A DNA stretch of 19,226 bases from the NCBI GenBank assembly GCA_964600865.1, contig CAZRJP010000016.1, positions 1 through 19,226 on the forward strand, in the 5' to 3' direction. This DNA is from WJLC01 sp964600865 (GTDB taxonomy: Archaea; Nanobdellota; Nanobdellia; Pacearchaeales; GW2011-AR1). Each line of letters begins with the position of its first letter. Position 1 is the stretch's first letter. The position numbers were made by a program, and so were the translations under genes. A model generated the notes under the pieces. The model was not told where the DNA came from and made no database searches. It saw only the letters and a program-made list of their open reading frames with translations. Shown here in pieces: positions 6,034-11,282 of this stretch.

Positions 6034-6546
6034 TCATTTTTTCTTCCTAATCCCTGCACCCTTAGATTTATTTTTTCTAAAATTACTTCTTGTTTTTTGA
6101 CCTCTTGTAGGAAGGCCTCCAACATGTCTATGACCACGATAACTCTTAATATTTTTAAGCCTTTTTATATCAAATTCTTTTTTCAAATCAAGGTCAGAAC
6201 CAGTAAGATGTTTGTCTTCTCCTGTTTCAAGATCATTTCTTCTGTTTTTTAGGTGTTTAGGAAAATCTCCTTTTTTAATAAACTCTTCAATTTTCTCTAT
6301 TTCTCCCTCTTTTAATGAACCTATTCTTCTTTTTTTATCAATACCCATTATTTTGCATATGGCATTTGAAAGACTCCATGAAACACCTTTTATTTTCGAT
6401 AAACCAGAATAAAGACTCATTTTACCTTCAATATCCTTAGATAAAATTCTAACTATTCTTTCCTCTTCTCTTTCTTTTTGTTTTGCTTCTGGATTTTTAT
6501 TTTGTTCTATGTTCTTATTTTTTTGTTTTTTATTTTCTTTGTTCAT
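6034..6546 (-). CDS. rps13: Small ribosomal subunit protein S13
   Basis: Protein uS13 of the 30S head, contacting the 50S subunit through intersubunit bridges and P-site tRNA. The conserved start of the domain is at RIVRILSKDIEGKMSLYSGL and continues with the helix-turn-helix-like KIKGVSWSLSNAICKIMGI; the C-terminal part has the typical SYRGHRHVGGLPTRGQKTRSN signature. ATG 6546 is chosen because it lies one base after the stop of the upstream DUF655 gene; an ATG at 6609 would overlap that gene by about 60 nt and add an unsupported segment. The product is 170 residues, with a short lysine/glutamine/asparagine-rich N-terminal extension before the core. Confidence 0.94.
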   Translation of the reverse strand: MNKENKKQKNKNIEQNKNPEAKQKEREEERIVRILSKDIEGKMSLYSGLSKIKGVSWSLSNAICKIMGIDKKRRIGSLKEGEIEKIEEFIKKGDFPKHLKNRRNDLETGEDKHLTGSDLDLKKEFDIKRLKNIKSYRGHRHVGGLPTRGQKTRSNFRKNKSKGAGIRKKK

Positions 6547-6547
6547 T

Positions 6548-7090
6548 TTATTGTGTAAATAAGTGGTATCTTTCTTTTTGTGTAAGTTCTTGAAAAATTC
6601 TTTTTTCAATTGCTTTTTCAGGATCTGGAATATTGCTTACTCTTTCTTTCATATCCTCAAAGCTTTCAAAAGGCTTTTCTTCTCTTTTTTCAAGTATCTC
6701 TTTCATATGCTTTTTACCCATTCCAGATAAAAGTTCAATTTGATGAATCCTTTTATTTATTGCTTGAGATTCATTAAAAAAACCTATGAATTTCTCTTCT
6801 TTTTTCTTGACTATTTTCTTTATAAAGTCTTTCAATTGGTTTTTTGCTGTTTCAGTTAATTTTTCTCTTTTAAGTCTTCCAAGAATATAATATATTTTTT
6901 CTCTTTTGCCTTCCCCAATATATACTTTTTTTCCAACTTCTAATGTCTGTCCTCTTCTAGGAACAAGCTCCAATAAGATGAAATTCTCTTCTCCCACAGC
7001 CTGGGCTAGGGGCATCATTTTCTTTTCTAAAGGATATCCATTTGGTAGATAATCCAGTATTATAGCATTTTCTTCTTTTTTTCCTTGCAT
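6548..7090 (-). CDS. DUF655 family putative RNA-binding protein
   Basis: A 180-residue archaeal protein of the DUF655 family. The N-terminal half (residues 8-75) is beta-rich with AIILDYLPNGYP and a VGKKVYIGEG segment, suggesting an S1/OB-like fold. The C-terminal half contains a helix-hairpin-helix element (LLSGMGKKHMKEIL, about 120-133) followed by KPFESFEDMKERV, a hallmark of this family. In archaea the family is typically encoded with rpl21e and rpoF, and often next to the rRNA dimethyltransferase ksgA; the first association holds here, and rps13 follows instead of ksgA. The function is not established; a role in rRNA or ribosome metabolism is inferred from neighbours. It starts 5 nt after rpoF. 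Confidence 0.88.
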   Translation of the reverse strand: MQGKKEENAIILDYLPNGYPLEKKMMPLAQAVGEENFILLELVPRRGQTLEVGKKVYIGEGKREKIYYILGRLKREKLTETAKNQLKDFIKKIVKKKEEKFIGFFNESQAINKRIHQIELLSGMGKKHMKEILEKREEKPFESFEDMKERVSNIPDPEKAIEKRIFQELTQKERYHLFTQ

Positions 7091-7095
7091 TTTTT

Positions 7096-7401
7096 TTACC
7101 TGTATTCTTTAATTGTATCAAGTATCTTTTTTGTTTCATCTTCGTTTAAACCAACGTCATTAAAAACCTTATTCAAATCCTCTGATGTTTCTGGCAATAA
7201 ATCAATAATTTTTGAAATGTGTTTGTCTTTTAATTTAATCATTTCCATCTTTTGAAGCTTTTTTCTTAGTTCTTTTGCTTTCTTTGGCTTTAATTTAATA
7301 AATTTCTTAATAAATCCAATCATTTCTTTACCCTTATCAGTATCTGAATCAATAAATTCCCGTGATTCTGCCATACTTAATGGTTGTTTATTCTTTATCA
7401 T
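7096..7401 (-). CDS. rpoF: DNA-directed RNA polymerase subunit F (Rpo4)
   Basis: Archaeal Rpb4 homologue; it pairs with RpoE to form the stalk of RNA polymerase that binds emerging RNA and helps open the promoter. The 101-residue protein shows the expected layout: an N-terminal segment with PLSMAESREFI, a central helical part rich in lysine, and the C-terminal HRDC-like part KIIDLLPETSEDLNKVFNDVGLNEDE preceding a final helix. The length is close to the family norm. Its start overlaps the end of rpl21e by 14 nt, implying translational coupling, and DUF655 follows after 5 nt. Confidence 0.92.
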   Translation of the reverse strand: MIKNKQPLSMAESREFIDSDTDKGKEMIGFIKKFIKLKPKKAKELRKKLQKMEMIKLKDKHISKIIDLLPETSEDLNKVFNDVGLNEDETKKILDTIKEYR

Positions 7402-7663
7402 GTTTTTTTAAATTTTTTATTTTTCTTAAATGTATTGGTTTAACTATGTGTTTTTTTAATTTATCATTATCTTTAATATTCACAATATATGAATTACCTC
7501 TCTTACCTTCAACTACTCCTGTTGTTCCTTGTATTCTATCCGGAAAATTAGATTCAACACTTGCATTTTTCACAAGCGAGACTTTATCTCCTTTTTTTAA
7601 TTCTTGAAAGTATTTACTTAAAGGTAATTTTCCTCTAGTTCTTACTGGTTTTTTCTTGCTCAT
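7388..7663 (-). CDS. rpl21e: Large ribosomal subunit protein L21e (eL21)
   Basis: A 91-residue 50S subunit protein. Recognition rests on the SH3-like L21e pattern: RTRGKLPLSKYFQELKKGD at the N terminus, VSLVKNASVESNFPDRIQGTTGVV in the middle, and KRGNSYIVNI followed by KKHIVKPIHLRKI. It heads the long minus-strand operon that ends with rpoD. A TATA box at 7685-7690 predicts initiation almost at the ATG, so the operon mRNA is probably leaderless. The divergent rpoN gene shares the upstream intergenic region. Confidence 0.94.
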   Translation of the reverse strand: MSKKKPVRTRGKLPLSKYFQELKKGDKVSLVKNASVESNFPDRIQGTTGVVEGKRGNSYIVNIKDNDKLKKHIVKPIHLRKIKNLKKHDKE

Positions 7664-7684
7664 ATTTATTTCAGAAATACTTCA

Positions 7685-7690
7685 TTTAAA
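7685..7690 (-). promoter_or_regulatory. TATA box of the rpl21e-rpoD operon
   Basis: TTTAAA centred about 25 nt upstream of the rpl21e ATG (7663), consistent with leaderless transcription of the seven-gene operon. Confidence 0.5.
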
Positions 7691-7770
7691 AAACTATTCT
7701 TTTAAGGTTTTTTATTTAATATATCCATCCTGTTGAATCATCAAGATAAGAGCAAAATAATAGATAGGTT

Positions 7771-7778
7771 TTTAAATA
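7771..7778 (+). promoter_or_regulatory. TATA box of rpoN
   Basis: TTTAAATA centred about 25 nt upstream of the ATG at 7798; implies a leaderless mRNA. Confidence 0.5.
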
Positions 7779-7797
7779 AAAATAATGAACTATTAAT

Positions 7798-7995
7798 ATG
7801 ATAATACCAGTGAGATGCTTTTCGTGTGGAAAACCTATAGGGCAATTATGGGAAAGATACAAAAAGCAAGTAGCAGAAGGAAAACCTTCTAAGCAAGTTT
7901 TAGATGAACTTGGATTAGAAAGATACTGTTGCAGAAGTGTATTTTTAGGTCAAACAGACTTAATAGAGCTTGTTTCTAAGTATAAAAAGAGTTAA
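7798..7995 (+). CDS. rpoN: DNA-directed RNA polymerase subunit N (Rpo10)
   Basis: Small zinc-binding subunit (Rpb10 homologue) of the RNA polymerase assembly platform with RpoD and RpoL. The 65-residue protein has the diagnostic zinc ligands C7FSC10GKPIG near the N terminus and the adjacent pair YC44C45R later, plus the LDELGLERYCCR block conserved from archaea to eukaryotes. In many archaea rpoN lies downstream of rps9 in the same operon as rpl18e; here it stands alone on the opposite strand, divergent from rpl21e, yet still close to rpoD and rpoF. This name refers to the archaeal subunit, not the bacterial sigma-54 gene. Confidence 0.96.
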   Translation: MIIPVRCFSCGKPIGQLWERYKKQVAEGKPSKQVLDELGLERYCCRSVFLGQTDLIELVSKYKKS

Positions 7996-8014
7996 ACCAT
8001 TATAATACTCTATA

Positions 8015-8039
8015 GAATAAAAGTTAATTAACTCTATTC
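8015..8039. terminator. A+T-rich palindrome after rpoN
   Basis: AGTTAATTAACT (8022-8033) is a perfect 12-bp palindrome nested in GAATA/TATTC arms, followed by CCCTTTT. It lies 20 nt after rpoN and about 15 nt before the next ATG, so it could end the rpoN transcript or act as a regulatory site for the next gene. The sequence does not decide between these. Confidence 0.3.
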
Positions 8040-8052
8040 CCCTTTTATTTAT

Positions 8053-8283
8053 ATGACAAATAAGAAATATAATAAATTTTATTATGCATATGAAGCAAAA
8101 AATGAAAGAGGAGATTATTCATTAGTAAAAACACAAGAAGAAAAAATAGTTACTTTTAGGGACAAGGAACAATTAAGAGAGTTTATTCAAAAAAGAAATA
8201 CAGGTTTAGTAAGAATCCTTGATATAACATCAGAAATTAATGAAGGCAATATTCCTATAGATAGGTTAGAAATATTAGATTAA
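8053..8283 (+). CDS. Small protein of unknown function
   Basis: A 76-residue acidic-basic mixed protein that I do not recognise. It contains NKFYYAYEAKNERGDYSLVKTQEEKI near the start, then a helical FRDKEQLREFIQKRN segment and a beta-like LVRILDIT segment, giving a plausible compact alpha/beta fold. There is no signal peptide, membrane segment or cysteine. It is convergent with rnp4 and the two reading frames overlap by 9 nt at their stops. Codon use resembles its neighbours, which supports a real gene, but no function can be assigned. Confidence 0.6.
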   Translation: MTNKKYNKFYYAYEAKNERGDYSLVKTQEEKIVTFRDKEQLREFIQKRNTGLVRILDITSEINEGNIPIDRLEILD

Positions 8284-8538
8284 TTTCCATCTTGCAATAA
8301 AACCACATTTACTACATGTAATAGACTTAGTTCCTTTTTTGATTCTAATTTTTTCTTTTCCATTATATGGAGTGAAACATTTTTTGCAAAACATTTTACG
8401 TTTTTCATTTAGTGAGATATTTTTGGCCATAGCAAGTCTTTTAATTTTTTTAACTTGTTTTGGAGTTTTGTTTTTTATATTTTTAAAGAAATTATTAATT
8501 TTTTTCCTTGCATCTTTTTTAGATATTTTTATGTTCAT
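8275..8538 (-). CDS. rnp4: RNase P protein component 4 (Rpp21/Rpr2 family)
   Basis: Protein subunit of archaeal RNase P, which with the RNA subunit and Rpp29 helps mature tRNA 5' ends. The 87-residue protein has an N-terminal helical region (residues about 10-45, with LAMAKNISL matching the conserved [KR]-x-A-x-K-x-x-[VI]-x-L) and a C-terminal zinc ribbon with ligands C51-x2-C54 and C75-x2-C78 in FCKKCFTPY and ITCSKCGFI. The length is slightly below most family members. The ATG overlaps the stop of the upstream AbrB-like gene (ATGA), so the two are almost certainly co-transcribed. Confidence 0.9.
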   Translation of the reverse strand: MNIKISKKDARKKINNFFKNIKNKTPKQVKKIKRLAMAKNISLNEKRKMFCKKCFTPYNGKEKIRIKKGTKSITCSKCGFIARWKLI

Positions 8539-8693
8539 TTCTTTATTTTTATTTCTCCCTTTTTGGTTGTAATCTTTAATTCTTGCCCTTCTTTAAACCC
8601 GCTTTTTTTTATCTCCTTATTCGGAATAACTAAAATGTATTTGTGATATTTTTTATTTTTATATTTTCTGGACAATCTTTTTTGAAGCTTCAT
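8535..8693 (-). CDS. Small AbrB/SpoVT-like DNA-binding-domain protein (52 residues)
   Basis: A short gene, MKLQKRLSRKYKNKKYHK at the N terminus, then YILVIPNKEIKKSGFKEGQELKI... to a C-terminal KKGEIKIKK. The pattern strand, I-P-x-x-[ILV]-[ILV]-x-x-x-G-[FL]-x-x-G-x-x-[LV]-x-[IL] is typical of the swapped-hairpin AbrB/MazE fold, which usually binds DNA as a dimer. Its TGA overlaps the rnp4 ATG by 2 nt (ATGA) and a TATA box lies at 8715-8723, 25 nt before its ATG, so it looks like the first gene of a leaderless rnp4 operon. Its promoter is back to back with that of the homing endonuclease, whose TATA box is flanked by direct repeats. It may be a regulator; that is inference. Confidence 0.72.
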   Translation of the reverse strand: MKLQKRLSRKYKNKKYHKYILVIPNKEIKKSGFKEGQELKITTKKGEIKIKK

Positions 8694-8714
8694 AAATTAT
8701 ATAAAATTTTTAAT

Positions 8715-8723
8715 CTTTATAAG
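8715..8723 (-). promoter_or_regulatory. TATA box of the AbrB-like gene and rnp4
   Basis: CTTATAAAG on the minus strand, centred 25-26 nt upstream of the ATG at 8693. Confidence 0.5.
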
Positions 8724-8725
8724 TT

Positions 8726-8735
8726 TTTAGGAGCC
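8726..8735 (+). repeat. Operator-like direct repeat, copy 1 (TTTAGGAGCC)
   Basis: Identical to 8751-8760. It lies between the two divergent TATA boxes, covering the position where the BRE of the AbrB-like promoter would be and reaching the CCGAAAA BRE-like element of the endonuclease promoter. Confidence 0.6.
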
Positions 8736-8740
8736 GAAAA

Positions 8741-8750
8741 CTTTATATAG
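8741..8750 (+). promoter_or_regulatory. TATA box of the homing-endonuclease gene
   Basis: CTTTATATAG, preceded by the BRE-like CCGAAAA (8734-8740), centred about 25 nt before the ATG at 8771. One of the best promoter matches in the window; it is flanked on both sides by TTTAGGAGCC. Confidence 0.65.
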
Positions 8751-8760
8751 TTTAGGAGCC
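8751..8760 (+). repeat. Operator-like direct repeat, copy 2 (TTTAGGAGCC)
   Basis: Exact copy of 8726-8735, 25 bp downstream start to start, placed between the TATA box and the predicted start site, where a bound protein would block polymerase. Confidence 0.6.
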
Positions 8761-8770
8761 TAATAAATAA

Positions 8771-9397
8771 ATGAGAAAAGAGATAAGCTTGGCGAGGATC
8801 ACAGGAAATTTAATGGGAGATGGGAATGTTTCAAAAAGATATTTAAGATATAGTAATAAAAACATTTTTTTGCTTGAAAATTTTAAAAGACATTTTTTGA
8901 ATTTATATCCCCTAACTCATTTTATAGGAGGAAAAGTTAATTCTGGAACCTCTTTTGTTCAAGTTCAAAACAAGCAAGTAATAAATTTTTTATTTGATTT
9001 ATGCGGAGATTTCAGAAGCTTTAATTTAAAAATTCCAAAATTTTTGGATTCAAGGGATTTGAAAAAAGAATTTATTAGTGCAATTTTTGATGATGAAGGG
9101 TGTGTTGCCTTACGGATTTTCAGAAAGACAAATGAAATTAAAAGAAAGTTGGAGATTGCTTCCAAATCTAAATCGTTTTTAGAAGAAATTAAGAGTATCT
9201 TGGAAAAAGATTTTGGAATAAATTGTAATAAAGTTATTTCTTTTAAAAAAATTTTAAATAACCGAGAATTTATAACACATAAATTTCCAATTACTGGAAA
9301 AGAGAATTTTATTAGATTTAGAGATAAAATAAATTTTTCGCATCCAGGGAAGAAGATAAAATTAGACAAAATGATTGATTCTTACATAAGAAAGTAA
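8771..9397 (+). CDS. Free-standing LAGLIDADG homing endonuclease
   Basis: A 208-residue site-specific DNA endonuclease of the two-motif LAGLIDADG type. Motif 1 is LARITGNLMGDGNV (residues 7-20, acidic residue D17) and motif 2 is EFISAIFDDEGCV (about 100-112, acidic residue E109), spaced as expected for a monomeric enzyme. No intein splice motifs flank it and no intron-bearing host gene is evident, so it appears free-standing. The stop codon lies 3 nt from the 3' end of the 5S rRNA gene on the other strand, so its transcription points antisense into 5S. The promoter is strong and flanked by operator-like repeats. Both catalytic acids are present, so activity is plausible; the target is unknown. 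Confidence 0.88.
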   Translation: MRKEISLARITGNLMGDGNVSKRYLRYSNKNIFLLENFKRHFLNLYPLTHFIGGKVNSGTSFVQVQNKQVINFLFDLCGDFRSFNLKIPKFLDSRDLKKEFISAIFDDEGCVALRIFRKTNEIKRKLEIASKSKSFLEEIKSILEKDFGINCNKVISFKKILNNREFITHKFPITGKENFIRFRDKINFSHPGKKIKLDKMIDSYIRK

Positions 9398-9400
9398 ATA

Positions 9401-9510
9401 AGACAGCACCAATGCTTCGCAGCTTGTTGGCCACTAACACATACGGCATAACTGACTTGACTTCCGGGTTCGGAATGAGACCGGGTATTACCCAGTTACT
9501 ATGGCTGTCT
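9401..9510 (-). rRNA. 5S ribosomal RNA, solitary and short
   Basis: The minus strand shows terminal helix I AGACAGC/GCTGTCT, helix II TAACTG/CAGTTA, and the conserved core CATTCCGAACCCGGAAGTCAAG. The gene is about 110 nt, shorter than the roughly 120 nt usual in archaea; the arm on the 3' side (helices IV-V) appears reduced. No 16S or 23S gene is in the window, so it is unlinked from any rRNA operon visible here. A TATA box TTTATAAA lies at 9533-9540, about 26 nt upstream. The end positions are taken from helix I pairing. Confidence 0.92.
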
Positions 9511-9532
9511 CAAAAATTTAAGAAATCTTAGA

Positions 9533-9540
9533 TTTATAAA
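9533..9540 (-). promoter_or_regulatory. TATA box of the 5S rRNA gene
   Basis: TTTATAAA centred about 26 nt upstream of the 5S start at 9510; back to back with the tRNA-Leu promoter. Confidence 0.6.
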
Positions 9541-9542
9541 GC

Positions 9543-9552
9543 TTTTTATATA
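9543..9552 (+). promoter_or_regulatory. TATA box of the tRNA-Leu/tRNA-Arg unit
   Basis: TTTTTATATA centred about 26 nt upstream of tRNA-Leu at 9574. tRNA-Arg follows after 3 nt and is presumably on the same transcript. Confidence 0.6.
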
Positions 9553-9573
9553 GGAAATACAGAGTATTTTTAT

Positions 9574-9657
9574 GCAGGGATGCCGGAGTGGTCAAACGGG
9601 CAAGACTAAGGCTCTTGTGGCTTAGTGCCTACCAAGGTTCGAACCCTTGTCTCTGCA
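9574..9657 (+). tRNA. tRNA-Leu with anticodon AAG
   Basis: An 84-nt class II tRNA with acceptor GCAGGGA/TCTCTGC (one G-U), anticodon stem CAAGA/TCTTG and loop CTAAGGC, which places AAG at positions 34-36; the variable arm has GGC/GCC pairing and the T arm is CAAGG-TTCGAAC-CCTTG. It reads CUU. An adenosine at position 34 is very unusual in archaea, which normally use GAG for this box and lack the A34 deaminase. The D arm and variable arm match tRNA-Leu(CAA) at 3755 exactly, so class and amino acid are secure even if the anticodon is an assembly error. Confidence 0.9.
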
Positions 9658-9660
9658 TAT

Positions 9661-9736
9661 GCCCTGGTAGCTCAGTCTGGATGAGAGCGCTTCCCTCCTA
9701 AGGAAGAAGTCAAAGGTTCAAATCCTTTTCAGGGCA
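9661..9736 (+). tRNA. tRNA-Arg(CCU)
   Basis: A 76-nt tRNA with acceptor GCCCTGG/TCAGGGC, D stem GCTC/GAGC, anticodon stem CTTCC/GGAAG and loop CTCCTAA giving CCT (reads AGG), and T arm AAAGG-TTCAAAT-CCTTT. It follows tRNA-Leu by 3 nt. No CCA is encoded and no intron is seen. Confidence 0.95.
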
Positions 9737-9778
9737 TTTATGATAGTTATTCTATTTGTTAAAATATAATAGAAAACC

Positions 9779-9787
9779 TTTAAAATA
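9779..9787 (+). promoter_or_regulatory. TATA box of tRNA-Gly (and probably the downstream 2H gene)
   Basis: TTTAAAATA centred about 26 nt upstream of tRNA-Gly. No separate TATA box is visible for the protein gene at 9893, whose box would have to lie within the tRNA. Confidence 0.5.
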
Positions 9788-9809
9788 TCTTTTTCACTCT
9801 TTATTTTAT

Positions 9810-9880
9810 GCGTGGATGGTTTAATGGTAGAATAATTGGCTTCCAACCAATTGACCCGGGTTCAATTCCCGGTCCGCGCA
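9810..9880 (+). tRNA. tRNA-Gly(UCC)
   Basis: A 71-nt tRNA with acceptor GCGTGGA/TCCGCGC (one T-G pair), anticodon stem ATTGG/CCAAT and loop CTTCCAA giving TCC (reads GGA), and T arm CCGGG-TTCAATT-CCCGG. The D stem is weak (GTTT/GAAT). The discriminator is A and no CCA is encoded. Confidence 0.95.
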
Positions 9881-9892
9881 TATTAAGTTAAG

Positions 9893-10399
9893 ATGACTAA
9901 AGCAATAATAATGTCCAAACCAAATTTTAATGAGCTACCTCACTTAGTGGAACAATTAAATTTAGAGAAAACAGAGGAGATTCCATTGCATTTAACATGG
10001 TATGCTTTAGAAATAAAAAAAGAAGACAAAGTTCAATTAGAACAAACAGTCAAAGAATTAGATAATTTCTATCTTCCAATAGATTCTAAAATTTTTGGAA
10101 TAAATACTTCTCATTACAAAACTGTAAGGTTTATTGTGGAAAATACAAAAGAAATGCAAAATTTCCATAAGAGAATAGTAAAAACACTTTCTCAATTTAG
10201 AGATAAAGAGGCCCAATCTAAAGCAAAAAGGTTTTATAATGAATTGTCTGATGAAGAACAGAAATTAGTTAATTTATATGGAAGAGCTAATGTAATACAA
10301 AAATTTTATCCCCATATAACTATTGGAAAATCTCAATTACAAATAAAAAGAAATTTAAATCAACCAATATCTTTTAATAATCTAACAGCTTATATTTAA
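9893..10399 (+). CDS. 2H phosphoesterase superfamily protein (2'-5' RNA ligase/ThpR-like)
   Basis: A 168-residue protein with the two H-x-T motifs that define the 2H superfamily: H33-L-T35 in PLHLTWYAL and H141-I-T143 in YPHITIGKS. Members cleave or form 2',5' bonds or open 2',3'-cyclic phosphates on RNA ends or nucleotides; the exact substrate here is unknown. The spacing between motifs (about 108 residues) is somewhat larger than in the shortest members, with a helical insert around residues 90-130. The ATG lies 12 nt after tRNA-Gly with no TATA box or Shine-Dalgarno sequence of its own, so the mRNA may be released by tRNA 3' processing. The stop is one base before secF. A role in RNA-end repair or tRNA processing is inferred. 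Confidence 0.75.
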   Translation: MTKAIIMSKPNFNELPHLVEQLNLEKTEEIPLHLTWYALEIKKEDKVQLEQTVKELDNFYLPIDSKIFGINTSHYKTVRFIVENTKEMQNFHKRIVKTLSQFRDKEAQSKAKRFYNELSDEEQKLVNLYGRANVIQKFYPHITIGKSQLQIKRNLNQPISFNNLTAYI

Positions 10400-10400
10400 A

Positions 10401-11282
10401 ATGGAACATCACAAAAAAAACTGGCATGATAAGTATTACAAATTATTACTTTTAATCCCTGCATTACTTTTAATTTTTTCAATGTTTTATATGTTTAATT
10501 TTTATTCAACTAACCAAGATATTTTTTACAAGGATATCAGTTTAACTGGAGGAACTTCTGTTACTTTCAATGAAAAAATTAGTCCAGAACAGCTTAAACA
10601 AGACATCTCAGGTAAATTAAATGAAGTGAGTACAAGAGCAGTTTATGACATTTTCACAAATGAACAAAAGGCAGTAATTTTAGAAACAAAATCTCCAGGA
10701 AATACTACCAGAGATGTTTTAGAAGATTATCTTGGCTATGAATTAAATACAGAAAATAGTAGTTTTGAATTCACTGGATCAAGTTTAAGTGAAAGTTTTT
10801 ACAATCAACTATTAATTGCAATTTTAATTGCATTTATTTTTATGGGAATTATTGTTTTTATTTTATTTAGGACAGTTGTTCCTTCTACAGCAGTAATTAC
10901 TTCAGCATTTGCAGATATTGTTATGACTCTTGTAGTGGTAAATCTTTTTGGAATGAAAATGTCTACTGCAGGAATTGTGGCATTTTTAATGATAATTGGT
11001 TATTCAGTAGATACAGATATTCTATTAACAACTAGATTATTAAAAAGAGAAAGAGGAACACTTAATTCAAGAATATACTCTGCATTTAAAACAGGAACAA
11101 CAATGACATTAACCTCATTATTAGCTATACTATTTGCTCTTTTTGTTGTAAGGTCTTTTTCAATAGTATTAACACAAATATTCACTATATTAGCTATTGG
11201 ATTAGGTTTTGATTTATTAAATACATGGATAACAAATGTTGGGATACTTAAATGGTATAAATCTAAGGAGGAAAGACAATGA
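10401..11282 (+). CDS. secF: Protein-export membrane protein SecF
   Basis: Partner of SecD in the SecDF complex, which uses the ion gradient to help pull proteins through SecYEG on the outer face of the membrane. The 293-residue protein has TM1 at about 14-34, then the conserved DISLTGGTSV (45-54), a short extracellular P1-like domain, and TM2-TM6 between about 136 and 278. The SecF-type motif GYSVDTDILLTTR (200-212) is clear. The order secF before secD with a 4-nt ATGA overlap is the usual archaeal arrangement. It begins one base after the 2H phosphoesterase stop, implying an operon starting near tRNA-Gly. Confidence 0.94.
   Translation: MEHHKKNWHDKYYKLLLLIPALLLIFSMFYMFNFYSTNQDIFYKDISLTGGTSVTFNEKISPEQLKQDISGKLNEVSTRAVYDIFTNEQKAVILETKSPGNTTRDVLEDYLGYELNTENSSFEFTGSSLSESFYNQLLIAILIAFIFMGIIVFILFRTVVPSTAVITSAFADIVMTLVVVNLFGMKMSTAGIVAFLMIIGYSVDTDILLTTRLLKRERGTLNSRIYSAFKTGTTMTLTSLLAILFALFVVRSFSIVLTQIFTILAIGLGFDLLNTWITNVGILKWYKSKEERQ

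Noticed and set aside
6547..6609. Upstream ATG for rps13 at 6609
   Set aside because: It would lie within the DUF655 gene; ATG 6546 follows the DUF655 stop by one base and fits the operon spacing.
8965..9369. Minus-strand 134-residue frame opposite the homing endonuclease
   Set aside because: It overlaps a well-supported LAGLIDADG gene and shows no domain of its own.
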